A stretch of DNA of 64,000 bases from Nemophila menziesii (GCA_029959085.1 JARWIR010000016.1:4509441-4573440), one strand, 5' to 3'; numbered from the stretch's first letter, positions 32,940 to 46,616 are shown. Made by a program: numbers and translations. Notes: a model not told the origin generated them from the sequence alone.

Positions 32940-34176
32940 AAAAAAGTGTTTTCCATAATTAAGTTATTTTCTTTTCTTAATATTTTGGGTAAATTTTTAT
33001 GTTTTTTATTATTTAAATAAGGTAATAAAAAAGATTAAATAATTAAGAAAATAATTAAAAAATATGTGTTATAAAAATTTATATTTATTGAAATAACAGA
33101 TAAAGAAAAGAAAGGTAAAAACTAGTAAAAACAATATAGTTTTGTTTTGGCTGTCTTATTAATTTTTTCTTCTCTCAATGTTTGATACATAACAAAATGG
33201 ACGGAGTTGATTGAAAATCTATATAAGTCATATAAATACTCATCTTTCTTCTAATTGTTTTCAGGTCGTTCTTTCATTTTCAATATACTCTCTCATATAG
33301 GACTATTAATATTTGAAGTTTCAATATTCATAACTATTTCCTTTGTTTATTTTTTCTTTTGTATTATTCATGAAATTTTATAACCATATCCACACACCAA
33401 GCTAATCATATCAACAATTAACAAGTATTAGTCAATTTATCAATGAATCATTGTAATCTTGTGTATTATTAATTTATTGATATCTACTTTTAAGTAGACT
33501 TTTACTTTTAAATCAAAGGAAGTGTTTTTATATATGTGAGAAGAATTAAACTTATTTTACTACACGTTCTTAATTTAAAATATGTGTTTGGTTATTTAAG
33601 ATTTGTTGCTTATGTGTTTCTCATTAAAAAATGTCTTATTAATTTACCAAGATAATAATCGTATAGATTCATCTTAAGAATCGAATGACCTATATAGTTT
33701 ATATATATGTAACGTGGATTTAATCTAAGAAGAGCCATATAAAGTGTGTATGTTTATCAGGAAGGAACTCCTAATTTAGAAGGTTTGCCTTGTTAACCAG
33801 AAGAGACTTAGGTGGAATTTAAAATCCTTATTAATTTAAAGATTCTAAATTTTTCCTTTAATCATAATATTCATCGACATGGAGAAAATATGCATTCCAA
33901 TCTATCTCATTTATCTTGAAACTTCTCATAGTCTAGCATATTTTTATCTTGTTTTTAGTTATAACATTAATGTAGTTTAATTGGTCATAAAAATTCAATC
34001 CTTTTAGTTTTTATTTGTAGAATAACAGATACCCTAACCATCAGTTGAAAAAATTAAAATCAATCCATGTGGAGAAGATTTACTTACTTATTCTTAATAG
34101 TTGGAAACATGTACAAATACATGGCGTAATTTATATACTGTTGATTTTATAACAACTTTGGGAGTTGCCATGTTTT
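32940..34176. other. AT-rich spacer, unit B
   Basis: Counterpart of 16020-18142 with the empty sites of the fold-back element (near 33088) and the SINE (near 33515). No gene seen. Confidence 0.6.
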
Positions 34177-34680
34177 TGGCACCGTTGTTGGGGATTGAAT
34201 TGTTAATTGTGTTTTTTATTTTTCTTTAGGATAGTTGTTGTGAAGGATTTATGCTTGGGCTTGGTCTTAATCTTTGAAGGTATTGAATTTAGTGCATAAT
34301 CTTGGATCTTTAAAGGTTAATATGACTTTACAAGAAATAGGAAAGTGAGCTAAATAAGAAAGATCCTACTGTTGAGAAGGATTTACAACAATTATTTGAT
34401 TAGCATGGTAACATGATCGGACCACTGGCTATTTATGACCAAGGAAATCCACTTTGTTCAAATACTGATGATGGATCTAGAGTTTTTGATCCACCAGTTG
34501 GACAAGTGTCAAGACTTACAGGATTTCAACAACCCCACCTATATCTAACAACAAACATTAAGTGTTGATGGGTCCCTCATAGAAATCGAGTAGGAGATCA
34601 AGTCCCATCTGGACCAGAAAATGGCATATACAGTCACCGATTCAAGGCTTCTAGTTGTCTTTGCAACCACTTGAAATATG
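34177..34680 (+). pseudogene. Plus-strand gypsy fragment: PBS-like site and gag N-terminus, unit B
   Basis: TGGCACCGTTGTTGGGGA at 34177-34194 is one base closer to the tRNA-Asp primer site than the unit A copy. The Gag-like N-terminus begins at ATG 34322 and has stops in the leader and again at DQHGN-type positions (a TAG near 34401). It is interrupted at 34681 by the Athila-like 3' LTR. Confidence 0.65.
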
Positions 34681-36110
34681 TGTAGTCCGCAAAGGTTTGA
34701 TATAAAAATCAACACTAAGGAGGGTGACTCCCCGCAAGTGTATAGATGGTGGACAAGTAATAAATTAGTAAGTTTTAGGATGTATCATCCCCACAAGTAC
34801 AAATTTGTATAGTTTGGAAAAGAAGTGCGACAATATAAACTAAATAACAAAATATTTATTTTATAAATTAAGAATATAGATTTTTTTAATGGAACGGAAA
34901 TAAAGTTAAACTAACAGAAAGCTTTGAATATGAGAATGGTGTTTAAGGATTGCTAGTATTTCAAAAAATATATAATTATGATGTTCTAGATATAAGGGTA
35001 AAGCTCTTATTCTTATTAACCCGGATTCAGTGTTCTCTCTGACACCCGTCAGGGTATACTTACAAAGATATCGTACTCAAATTCATATGAATGAAGTTCT
35101 AACCCTAGCGGCTACTTGTCTAGTCAAGACTTGTCAGTTTATTAACACACACCAAGCTAAGTGTGTATATACTAATCCGCAATTAATCCCTCCTCCCCCT
35201 GCATCGGTGTTGATTTAATTGCTCAAGCAAGTCATTTCTTGGCCGAAATATGACTGGTATTGAATCAGGATATATATTTAATAGATTGTAAAGACGATTT
35301 ATATGTATAATCCCAAAAATCATAAGAGAATCATTAAAATCTACTAAGGTTCATAAGTGGAAGCGATCCTCAAGCAATGAGGGTTTATTTCATATTCAAT
35401 TAAGAAAAATAATTAAAACTAATACAAAAATCATGTTTAAAATCTAACATAAAATAAGGTTAGTTTTTTGAATGATATGACTCGGAGCTTTAAAGAATTG
35501 TGGATTTTGGTGAAAAACTCGTCTTCCCTTCTCTTCCTCTCTTTTCTGGTGCTTCTCCTCTTTAAAAATGTGTGATGAAATGTTGTGTACTAAATAATTA
35601 GCTTCTAAATAGCTTATATACTAACTAAAAATGTTTTGGGCCCCTATAAGCTTGCTTAATTTGGTTAGAGATGGCCCAACCCGTTTTTAATTAGTGTTGG
35701 AATAGTTCAAGCAACCGTGGAATTAAATAGCATAACTTTCTCGTCTCAAATTCGAATTGACTTATGTCAATGATCAGGTTTCACTAATTTCAAGCTTTAT
35801 TTAATTTAAAAGGAATTAAATACAAATCTCTAACCAGTTCTTCGTGGTGACTGAAACAATATGACGTACAAATTTCTCTAGCAAACGATCCAACTTCCCA
35901 AAGTGAATTAAAGATCATTTCACACCTTGACTTGGGGTTTGACTAGAATTTTCAACTTCTCCTGGCCATCTAGGATCCTTGTATCAAACATATACCTAAA
36001 AGCTACACAATTAACACACAATTAAGGAACAAAATCTCAATAAATAGCAATATGTCCAAAATATGAGAGAAAAATACAATATGTCAATTAATAGGGAAAG
36101 CTCACTCACC
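34681..36110 (-). repeat. Athila-like 3' LTR, unit B
   Basis: Begins TGTAGTCCGCAAAGG. It matches 18645-20060 apart from scattered substitutions and small indels, including a repeat-mediated difference near 35115 (TCTAGTCAAGACTTG present here). Outer end uncertain. Confidence 0.75.
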
Positions 36111-36789
36111 TAGGCCCAATAAACACCAAAAAACATGTCTGGTGATTGGAATAAGGGGTATGGCTCGTAGTGGGGCTAATAAAAGGCTTACAAATGGCCA
36201 GAGGGGGCTGAGACAGATAAAACAAAAATATAAATGGACAAAAAACTAAAAGGCATAATGGCTAAACAAAGAAGCGCCTTAGTCCATTTCTATAGTATAT
36301 AATTTATTTACTTTATTATCTCTAACACGTTCATTAAATAGTTTATTAACTAGTTTGCTTCGTACATTCTACAAACCACCCATGCTCCCTAATTTCAAAC
36401 TTACTTCTACCGCATTTCTCACTAATATTTTGTTACATTCAACGTGTGTTTCAAGTTTATCTTTTAAGTGTAAACCATGACAAGTTCACAAAATCACTAT
36501 TTACTACCGTTGAATCAATAACATTTCGCTTAACAGTTACATTCACTGCCTTCTACACCTAATCCATTAATTACAAAAAGAAAATACAACACATAAATGT
36601 GGGGTTGTGGACAACGGATCCCCACCCTCAATTAAAAGTTGATTCGTGACTCCACGACTCGCAAGAGACTCAATAAATGTAAAGAAAAACACCTATTATA
36701 CAAATTGAGAAATGGTAAAGAAGAGAGAAAACATGTACATGATGTTATTGCCTTGTGTTCCCAACATCCAAGATATGAGGTGGTGGATC

Positions 36790-37971
36790 GTTCGCGATAT
36801 CACGCTTTAATTTCGCCAGAAGTGTCGTGATGTGCACTTGATTGTTTTTTAGTAGTTTCACATTATTGGAAATGAGGTTAGAGCTAATTCGATTTGATTA
36901 GATTTCTCACACTGCTTCTCTTGCTAAGATATCTCATTCTACTATGCTCCTCCCAAGATTTTCTTGATCCACGTATTATCCAAGATGTTACCCGGTCTGC
37001 GAACAAGTTTCTTCTTCATCTAAGTTTCACAGCCTCCTTTTCAATAGGCCGGTGATAGTTGAGGAGAATTTCAAATTAAAGAACTTTTTCGCCTCAACCG
37101 TGAATCTCATTATCCTATCAAAAATCACTTGTGATACATCTATTTCTTCCTCTCTCATAAACCAATTCAAAAATATGGCGCATTTTTTAAGTACATCCTC
37201 AGTATGAGTGTTCCCAAAATATGAGGGCGTAAGGAAGTGGTATCAGATTTTTGCTTCGGATTGAAGGAACTTGTAAGGCCAAGATGCAGTCAACTCCTTT
37301 TCTTCTTTATTATAATCAAGAACTAACTTCTTACTAAACACATGTTCATGTAGTTGGTACCAATCGAAAGTCTCGATTTTCTTCACTGCATCTTGATATT
37401 TACATGGTCCAATAAATTTCTTTAACTTGAAGTGGCTGCGAATTTCTTTAACCGAGAAAGGAACTAACTTTCCTCGAATGTGAACTCTCTCCTTGCTATC
37501 TCAGCTAAAGAGACCAAGATATAACTCATGTACTATCTCAACACTCAATCTCAAACTCTCTATCATGAATGTCTCCCAATACAATCTCTCTCCTATCTAA
37601 AGATATCTCTTGTATTCACCTTTTATAACTTCCTCCGCAAATTTATTCTCATTTATGAGTGTTAAGGTAGGCATTATTTGTGTTGAAATAGCTTCTAAGG
37701 CCGTATAAGTATCACTTTTGTTGGGTAAAGGCACTTTGACTTGGAGGGGTTGTGGTGTCTTCTCTTTCTGAGTCACAATAGCTTGTTCTTGAACACTTGA
37801 ATTCACATTACCCAGTTCCTCTCTAGTTAAATGACTTGTATTAACCCTCATTTTCTTCTTTACCTTTCTCATATGAACCTCAAGTGGTTCCCTCTTTTTC
37901 TCACCCGATTCCTTTCTCGGGGTTTTCTTCATCTCCATTACATGAGCAAGTGTCTTCTTTCTTTGCGTCAT
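36790..37971 (-). pseudogene. Env-position ORF, unit B
   Basis: Copy of the ORF at 20700-21926. The open part is 37597-37971 (124 codons). A frameshift relative to unit A alters the first residues (MTQRKKTLAHVMEMKKTPRK). The plant transposon protein-like region continues in broken frames to the left. Confidence 0.55.
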
Positions 37972-38390
37972 CCTCCTCTACTTCCAACTAAAACATTTAC
38001 CAAGTTTGGAATTACCCCTTGAAGTAGGTGAATAAGGTATTATTTGGAGTGTAAAAGTTGTAAGGAGGATGTGTTGCTATGTGGGTATGAAGGATTTGTG
38101 GTGAGTTGAAATGGAATTAAGAAAATTTGGAAAAAGGTTTTTGAATTTTTCTTATTTAAATCTTGATTTTTTGGGATTTTGGAATGAATTGGTTGTGTAA
38201 TTGTTGTTTGGAATGATGTAGGAATGATTTTGGATGTAAAATTTTGGTTATTTGGGTGTATTTTGATTGTAATTGAAGGTATGGTTGAAGCTCTAATGGA
38301 TTCCGGTAGCATGGGAAAGAAAGAGGCTTAAGGTTTAGGTCAATTAATGAACATATAGCCTCCCTCAAAAAAATTGTCGGGTTGCGGCAT

Positions 38391-38815
38391 AGTATACCGC
38401 CCGTTTGGGACGGTATACCATTCCCACACATGTTGGCTCCTAACCATTTTGGCTTTCGACTTACCATCGCGACGGTATGTTGCGCAACGGTATACCACCC
38501 GTAGAGGATGGTGTACCGTTTGATCCTTCCACGCTTCTGTTGCTTTACACCGGGTTGACGAAATACTCCACGGTCTTCATTTGCAAACGGTATACCACTC
38601 GTAGAGGATGATGTACCGTTTGATCCTTCCACGCTTCTATTGCTTTACACCGGGTCGACGCAGTACTCCACGGTCTTCATTTACAAACGGTATACCACCC
38701 GTAGCGGCTAGTATACCGCTCAAGCACAATTTTTTTGAGTATTTCAACCATGTCTTATGTGTTGCGACAGTGTGGGGTGGAACAATATACCTCCCGTTGG
38801 GGCCGGTATACCGCT
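38391..38815. repeat. GTATACC minisatellite, unit B
   Basis: Same five modules and 100-bp periodicity as 22330-22755, with a few substitutions (for example GGATGATGTACC near 38605 and GCTAGTATACC near 38706). Confidence 0.85.
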
Positions 38816-39202
38816 CGACCTGCTGGTTGAGCACATATTCTCACTTTTTCACCCCTAACACAATTTTTTAACTATGTACATGTCAAAAACACTATATAAC
38901 CTTCTCATTAAATATAGGATACACTAAATTCATAATTCAAATTTACTAATAAACACTAATAATTATAAAATTAAACTACTAAAGCGTTAAAACAAGTTTT
39001 TTCCAAATAATCACTTTTGTTTAACGTCGTTGAATTTCAATACGTTACCTACAGGTTATCTCTTTCAAACATAGCCTCTGTAGCATTGAGTTAGGCTCTT
39101 GCCATCCACCAGGCGGAATTAGCATCTGACGACTTTCATTTCTATCATCCCATTAGTAATAACTTTATTGACTATAAACGATCTGCTCCAAGAGCTCTTA
39201 TG

Positions 39203-39393
39203 CTAGTGTGCATTTTGTGGGGGGGGGGGGGGGGGGTCAAGCTTCTTTACCGCGTCCACGTTGCCTACCTGAAACTTTTCCTTTTCAATGGGTTCCCTTG
39301 GAACCCTCTCAGCATGTTTCAGAAGCCTCTTCAAGTGAGCAAGGGTTGGCTTCTCCTTAATATTTAGAGGCGCTTTATTAGGTGGTTTCTTTC

Positions 39394-39448
<55 letters not shown>

Positions 39449-40317
39449 TTCTATAACCTTGGTTGGATCTTTGAACATATTGAACTTCATCTTTTCGTTT
39501 TGCACCTACATGATCAATTCACCATTCTTTACATTGATCGAAGTACACCCAGTGGCTAAAAATGGTTGCCCCAAAATGATTGGCACATTCTTATCCACGT
39601 CGTAGCCAAGAATATTTAAATCACAAGGAATTATAAAATTACCTTCCGCAACGTGCACATCCTCAATCTTTCCTCTAGGTTAGGAGATTATCCTAACCGC
39701 CATTTGTAAAACCATGGCAGTAGGTCTTGCATTCCCAATATTCAACTTATAAAACAATGAAATGGTCTTGAAATTAATACTCCCACCCAAGTCGCACAAA
39801 GCTCTCGTGGACCACTCTTTACCAATGGATACATGAATGTTAAAACTCTCGGAATATTTCAACTTTAGAGGCAGCTTGCTTTGAAAAATCACACTACACT
39901 CCCCCGACAAACCAATCAACTCTCCCTCCAAGTACTTGCATTTGTTTGAAATAACATCCTTTATAAATTTTAAATATTTATGCATACTTTGGATAGATTC
40001 CACAAACGATAAGTTGATTTGTAATTCCATCACCATGTCCATAAACTTCTTGTACTCTTTTTCTTTGTCCTTGTTTTGGAAACGTGATGGGAAATATGGG
40101 GAGGATGGATCTATTTCACAACTAACTATTTATTCTTTTGAACGGGAGTCTTCTCAACATATTCATTAATGGTTATCGGCGCAACTAAATCTTCAACGAC
40201 TTCTTCCACCTTTTTCTCTTACTCACCCACTAAGGGAGGGGGTAGTTTCTTCCCACTCCTTAGTTAAACAACTTTACAATCTTCATACTTACGAGGATTC
40301 TCAGTATTGCTTAGAAG
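39203..40317 (-). pseudogene. Protease-region remnant of the Athila-like element, unit B
   Basis: Better preserved than in unit A. The frame at 39680-40042 contains SGECSVIFQSKLPLKLKYSE, SIGKEWSTRALCDLGGSINF and YKLNIGNARPTAMVLQMA, including the DLGGS protease motif (DLGAS in the intact element). The (TA)n tract at 39398-39443 is much longer than the unit A tract. No RT follows. Confidence 0.78.
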
Positions 40318-41829
40318 TTAACCTTGCGGTCTTGTATTCAATTGGTTAGAAATTTGCGAGACTTGATTCTCAATAATTTTCAACGATGCGGAATGAGAAT
40401 TGAAGTCATCATAAATTTTTTCAAATTCATAGCCAAATCATTAGTGGTGATCATACCTTCTTTTATTTGGGAAGGGACTGCCTTCTGAGTAAGGCTTTGA
40501 CATATGCATCATACATGGGAGCTTGAGGAGCTTGAACTCCATGGCTTGGACCTCCTTGGTAATGGTTTTGAGGCCTAGATTGAATTTTTTCCTTAAGGAT
40601 AAGGTTAATAATTGCCTTGATTGGCGGCCCCATGAGGATTAAACCATTGAAGTTCCAGATGATTTATAATTTGATGATTATAGCGTTGACCACCCGGATG
40701 GTGGTTCCCTCGATTAGATTTTGAAATATACAAATTTTGGATTACTGGGACACTCTTCCAACATATGATTAATTTCCCTACAAAAGGGACATCCTTCAAG
40801 CTCTTACACCATATTCACTTGATTTCTATTAACGAATAATTGCTTGATTTTATTCTGTAGAGCAGAGATATTGGCGTTTAAAGCTGTTTCCGTATCAAAA
40901 TTCAAAGTACCTCATTCCAAAGTAAGAAGTGGTGTTCTTGAAGGTTGCCAACTCATCTAATTCTTCACGATTCTATCCAACATACCTAACACATGATTTG
41001 CACTTACCATGAAACCAACTACAAATAGCGTATCAGCTTTTTCTTTGGAGGTTATATCCAAACTTTTATAAGACATCCCTAATTGCAACCCTGGCGTGTA
41101 CCCATGAAGTATACACTTCTTCAAACATGATTGGAAACGATTCCAGTCCACTCCCAATGTCTCTCCTTTCTTTTGTAAAAATCCCGCCAAATCTAATTGA
41201 CCACTCAAACACACACTTTTCGGATAATATCTATCAATGAAAGTTGTTTTCAACTGTTTTTAAGTAGTGATTAAATCACTTGGTTGCTAATCGTACCACT
41301 CGATTACTCCTCCGGTAAGGTAAAATGGGAATATAAGAAGTTACATTTGTTCCTGAGTAACACTCTAAGTGATATACGCATTTCAAATTTGCATGAACTT
41401 TAGCATAGATCTAATGAGGTCTTCACGAGAAGCCCCTCTATAATGGTCGTAACTGGTGAATTGGTGGATCATACATGTACTTGTCTTACTTTTATACCAT
41501 GAATAGTGGATGGGGGAACCCAATAAATGGAAAACGGAATGATTGTTGATCTCGTGGTTGCAAAAACTAAGGCACGGCCCTAGGTAGGACTTGTGCACCT
41601 TGATTATTAGCTCCATTTGGTGGATTTCCTCCATTCACATTCACTCGTTGTTGATTGTTTTTTTGTTGACCCAATTATGGGTTACCTCAGCTGGTGGATT
41701 CAAATTATTAGTGTTAACCCCAAAACCTGGTGGTGGGTCAACATTGGCCATCTCAGCTGTATGCGTCTTTGTATTTCTCTCTTCCTTTGATCTAGGAGAA
41801 ACTTTTAAGGATTTGAGAGCATATACCAA
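40318..41829 (-). pseudogene. Gag remnant of the Athila-like element, unit B
   Basis: Same structure as 24192-25703. The core at 40957-41253 reads FIDRYYPKSVCLSGQLDLAG, WNRFQSCLKKCILHGYTP. It ends RPQG-TAA (40318-40320). It carries several stops. Confidence 0.85.
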
Positions 41830-41932
41830 ACCTATAAAAGCTGTAGAAAGACAAAAACAAAAAAAACAAGTAATGCCAAAAGGAAATTAAATAATACTAT
41901 ACTAAATAAAACACAAAAAGATAACGATATAG

Positions 41933-41950
41933 TCCCCGACAGCGGCGCCA
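41933..41950 (-). other. Primer binding site (tRNA-Asp), unit B
   Basis: TGGCGCCGCTGTCGGGGA on the minus strand, 18 bases, two mismatches to the tRNA-Asp complement, 6 bases from the LTR at 41957. Confidence 0.87.
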
Positions 41951-41956
41951 AAATCT

Positions 41957-42450
41957 TGTCGTCCCCAAAGGTGTGATATAAAAATCAAAACTAAAGGAGG
42001 GTGACTCCCCGCAAGTGTATGGGTCATTGACAAGTAATAATTTAGTAAGTTCTTAGATGTATCATCTCCACAAGGACTATCAAGGTTAACTCGATATGTT
42101 TCGTAGTACAATTTTGTATAGTTTGTAAACGAGGTGCAACAATAAAAAGTAAATAACAAAAAATTTATTTGATTTTACAAATTAAGAATATTAAAATGCT
42201 TGAGAAAAAAGAATGAAATTATAACTAAACTAATGGAAAGGCTTGAATATAAGAATGATTCTTAAGGATTTCTCATAATTATGAAACCGATAATTATGAT
42301 GTTCTAGATATAAGGGTAAATCGCTTATTCTTATTAACCGGTATTCAATGATCTCTCTAATTCCCGTTAGGGTAACTTTAGGTCAGACTCCTTTTTTATT
42401 AGACTATGTACATCCCTGAGATTTATCCCTTGAGGGTGCTTAGCCTCAAC
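41957..42450 (-). repeat. Truncated Athila-like 5' LTR, unit B
   Basis: Counterpart of 25830-26310. Homology to the 3' LTR ends near the poly(C) tract at 42459. Confidence 0.75.
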
Positions 42451-44165
42451 TCGATATACCCCCCCCCCCCCTCTTATTTTTTGTCTTAATCCTCTTAGTC
42501 ATGTCTCGATGTGTATCCTTATTTTTATGACTCTTGTGGTCGTCATGCACATGTGTTCTCTCTTTGGAAATGTCTTTGACCTCGATGTTGGTTTGGCCTA
42601 TTGTAAGATTTCTGCGAGGGTTAGGTGAAGTTCTGAGGCTAATCTGATTTGGAATTATTTGTTTATAGGGTCTTGGTGAAAAACGGAAAAGCTATATTAT
42701 TGTCAAAGTTTTTCGTATCTTAGGTCGTGTTCCTGAATCTTTTGGTTTACTCCCTTTATTGTTACCTTTCTGTTGATATAACTCTTAACAACGATGACGG
42801 GTCCTATCCTAAAATCTTACTTTTGGCGAAATACGTCCTCATCCTCCATCTTAGGTCTTTGAAGAATGATATGGTCTTTGGCTCTAGTTTTGAGGACCAC
42901 TGTTGCGCTCTTCTAGACAAGGTGGCGGTGAAGGCATGGAAAAGTATGGGGTCGAAGTCAGTGATCAACTACGTGTTCCTCTTGTATAGGTTGACGTGCT
43001 AGTCTGGGTAGGTTGATCCATTTTAGGTAGGCAACTATGGAAACTTGAAAAGATAGGATAATGACATGGTATTTCCCGAGAAAATGTACTGTCATGGTTG
43101 CTCTTTGCCCCTTGGTCATATCTAAATGGTGCAGTTATCCTAGGGACTCCTGCGATTTGTATGGATTTAGGAACTCTTTGTTTTCTTAGGGTTACGAGGG
43201 GGTCGTTACAGAGGGGCCACCATGTAAATGATCTGCGTATGGAGCTTTGTCTACATATTTATTAGCACTCTAGCTACCCCTAACTTTAATAGGGTTGCTT
43301 CTTCAGCTTTGGTAGGCATGCTAGTCTCCACAGTTGGCGGTTCTTTTACCCGTGGTGGGACTTCTTCCCACTCTCCTGGGGACTCGTTGTTGTGCGATAC
43401 TATGGAGTTATAGGCGGTTGCTGCATCTCTTTGAACTTCATAGCGTGTTTGCGTCTTGTCGTTGGTTATCATTCTAGCGATTTATGTGGTATCTTGATAG
43501 GTGAAAATTGATCATTTCCCACAAACTGTGTCAATCTAATAGAACAGTATCTACGAAATAGAAGTTATTGAACTAAAGGTTTTGGATTTGGTTAGTTGAA
43601 GTGTTTAAGTATTGTGTTTCTCTTGATAAAGAGTTAATAATATGAATGATAGAAAGATAAGAGAAAAGATAAACTCTATTATAATGAGCTGGTGTAAAGT
43701 TTCCATTTAATTACATGATTGATAATGGATTACAACTGCACTATCTATACTCATAACTCTAAGACTACACAACAACTTGTCTTTATCCTATTGTTCCCAC
43801 TATCTTCATACCATCTTTCCTACTTTCATGGGCCCTCAATCAGGATATTGGATATCGTGTCTTCAAAAAGGGCCACATTCAGAAATGGCTTCGATGAGAT
43901 CGTTATCTTAGAGTTCAATGGACTTCTTCTGCAAGTTCGTTATCTTCTTACCTCGGGATCTTCCGAGACCTTCGTGGCCTTCTTACAGATTTGGTTACAT
44001 GTTGAGCATCTTAATCGGCAATTCATATGTTTGTGGTTTAAGTGGTATTGTCTTCTAGCGCTTAGGGTTCGAATTCTTCAACCATGCTTTTTGGGTGACG
44101 AAAAGTATGTGACAAACCCATGTCAGCCAACAAAATGTCACAATTGACATTAGAAAATAATTCCG
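42451..44165. other. Unclassified repeat-like segment, unit B
   Basis: Copy of 26311-28040 with small indels, for example a shorter sequence near 43902. No supported gene. Possibly LTR-like around 43490-44160. Confidence 0.4.
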
Positions 44166-45134
44166 CAATTATTTAATCTAGAAATAGAGTTAACATCTAA
44201 GTAACATCCCAAGCCACACTCTCTCTGATCATTCCTTATCTTGCATTAGTTATAGTTAATTAGTATTATTCAATTTAGAGTTTAAACTCACCCTTATAAA
44301 CTACTCTCCTTTTTTGCAAAACTTAATAGTACTCCCTTGCAAAACATGACAATACAACCTATTTAGTGTACTATCATGGGATCGATCCTTGACACTACAA
44401 AAGTAGAAAAAAAAAAGAATGGATATTTAATTGATAAGTGTCACTTAGTAAATCTCCATTGGTAGTAATTTTATAAGGAATAAACAAATTTGTGAAACAC
44501 ACATCACTCCACTTCACTATTTATCAATCTCAATTTTTATTAATTGAATATTGATGTTTAAGTACAATTTAACCTATTTTTTATCCATATATAATTTATA
44601 TCCTTCTCCTAATCTTTTTTTCCTTGTATCGGGGATTGTTTATTTTATTAAATGGTTCATGACCTTCATAGGACTTTTGTCCAAATAGAGGTTTATTTCA
44701 AAATTGGTTCTTTTCTTTTTGTCAAAAACTTTTCTGTTCGAATAAATTGAGCATTTTATATTCAAAGGTGTTCATCCCATATACTATTGAATAAAGTTTA
44801 TGTTTATCCCACACACGCTTCACCATTACTACCAAACCTAGTCGACCTGCTGCCAAAGGCATGACATGATTATAATCATGGGAGTTGGGGTGAAATAGAA
44901 AATAAAATAAATATATTTTTATTACCAAGTTTTGTTGGTTTATTTATACCCAATGATAAGGGTTAAATTATTTATCCCCATATCATTCACATACGTCTGA
45001 TTTCAAACCTTTGTGATTAAGAAACGATTTTCTTATCATAGTATTTAAATGAGATTGTCTGAATTCGTACCTATATAAATCAACTTTCCTCAACTCATTT
45101 ATAATATATATATATATATATATATATAGGCCTA
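44166..45134. other. AT-rich spacer with the empty Pack-MULE site, unit B
   Basis: No gene seen. GGTTAAATTATTTATCC near 44961 is the uninterrupted target of the Pack-MULE found in unit A. A (TA)n tract lies at about 45104-45128. Confidence 0.6.
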
Positions 45135-45916
45135 TAATGGAAACATATGGGGTTATCTTTTCAAAGAAAATTGATCTATTCTTTGTGTGGATGAGCATAA
45201 TTAGCAGCCTTATTAAACGGCTTATTCGGATCTTTACGCTCCACCATGACTTCACTAGTCATAAAACAACCATATACTTGGAAGTTGGTACACTCACGTT
45301 GATGGTCGTTCCAATAGAGTAACATTGCTAGCATATAGTTCTGGAAGTTCGATCTACGAGAATGTGAGGTAAAAGTTTAAATATTTCTCGCGCCTCTTGA
45401 GAAACTACCGAATAAGTTACAATCATAAACACGAAAAAACAAATCAAACAAGTTTTTTTCTTTCGTATTAGACACGGAGCAAGAATGTATGCACCAATTC
45501 CTGAACCAGTAAAGTCAAAAAATAGAGGATAAATTCCTGAAGGAAGTCCCATAGTTGCAATCTCTTACTCACATAGAAATTACTGCAGCCATGAAGGGTA
45601 CATGTATGATGCCCTTAGTGACAGAAACATAGTCGAGTATCCAGACTTAGATGCCCTGAAATATGACTCACATCATATCATTAAACATTTGCTTCTGAAA
45701 AAAAAAAACTTGGAATCATATTCATACACCTTCAGTAATCAATCATTCTGGCTTTTGCAGCAAACTTCCCACACGCAAGTAGCCTTTTCCCATCATCTCC
45801 AACTATTAGCAAGTAGCCAAGATCTACAAATTTATAATATCAATAAAAATTTATTTCTACTCAATGACATCAAAATATAATTTTTTCAACACCTTAGGCT
45901 TCTTGATGCCTAATAT
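45135..45916 (-). pseudogene. LKR/SDH pseudogene spanning the B/C junction, 3' part
   Basis: Same blocks as 30885-31700: IYPLFFDFTG, EIFKLLPHILVD, then across 45300 FFEKITPYVSIIGLY. The N-terminal exon lies at 49201-49390, separated by the copia insertion. It shares with unit B the deletion of the segment that unit A keeps at 14525-14705. Confidence 0.83.
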
Positions 45917-46605
45917 TGTTGGAAAAATAACAATCACTGGTTTTAATAAATGAAGAAATGGAATTCCAAAAGAAAAACAAAATAATTCTCAATTAAAGTA
46001 ATACTACTCTATTACAATGAATTGAAAATAATGAAACTTACACCAAAAATATGAGAAAAGAACTATTACACGGAATGTAAATGGCGTTAAAAAGATATTC
46101 CGGTCGTGCCGGTTATCTCTAACAAAAGTTCTATTCTATAGAAATATTATACTAGAATATTTGAAAGAGAAATATAATAGTATTTCTAATTCTTAGTTTC
46201 ATTTTACATTCTATTCTTTATTCTCTCTAGAATATTTTTTTCCTTTCTATTCTCTCTATATTTTTCCATTCTCTCAAGAATAATCTTTTTTCTTCTTCTC
46301 TTGAAATGAAAGTGACAAAGTCACTATTTATAGAAGAAATAGCAAGACAAGAAAACCGTCACATTAATGCTCGTCAATGCTCATTAAAGTCGTCTGTTTT
46401 TTTTCTTTATCAAGTTTTTGTAACTCCTATAACAACTAATACATAAAGAACCATTAATCCATAATGAAGAATAAGGAATAATTCTAATGGTTTTTTCCCC
46501 CAAATAATAAAGTGGGACTATTATACACAAATGGTATTTTCCACTTCTTCCAAAAACATGAAAGAATTAATAAAATAAATTGTCTTTATTTAAAAAATTC
46601 CAACA
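45917..46605 (-). repeat. 3' LTR of the copia-like element
   Basis: Starts TGTTGGAAAAATAACAATCA and ends AAAATTCCAACA, with terminal inverted TGTTGGAA/TTCCAACA. Nearly identical to 48512-49200. Confidence 0.92.
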
Positions 46606-46616
46606 ATCCCCCACTC
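46606..46616 (-). other. Polypurine tract of the copia-like element
   Basis: GAGTGGGGGAT on the minus strand, directly upstream of the 3' LTR. Confidence 0.7.

Larger units (their letters stand above)
34681..42450 (-). mobile_element. Athila-like deletion derivative, unit B
   Basis: Duplicate of the element at 18645-26310 with the same internal deletion of RT, RNase H and integrase and the same truncated 5' LTR. It was therefore duplicated with the unit rather than inserted twice. It keeps a complete 18-base PBS and the protease motif lost in unit A. Confidence 0.87.
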
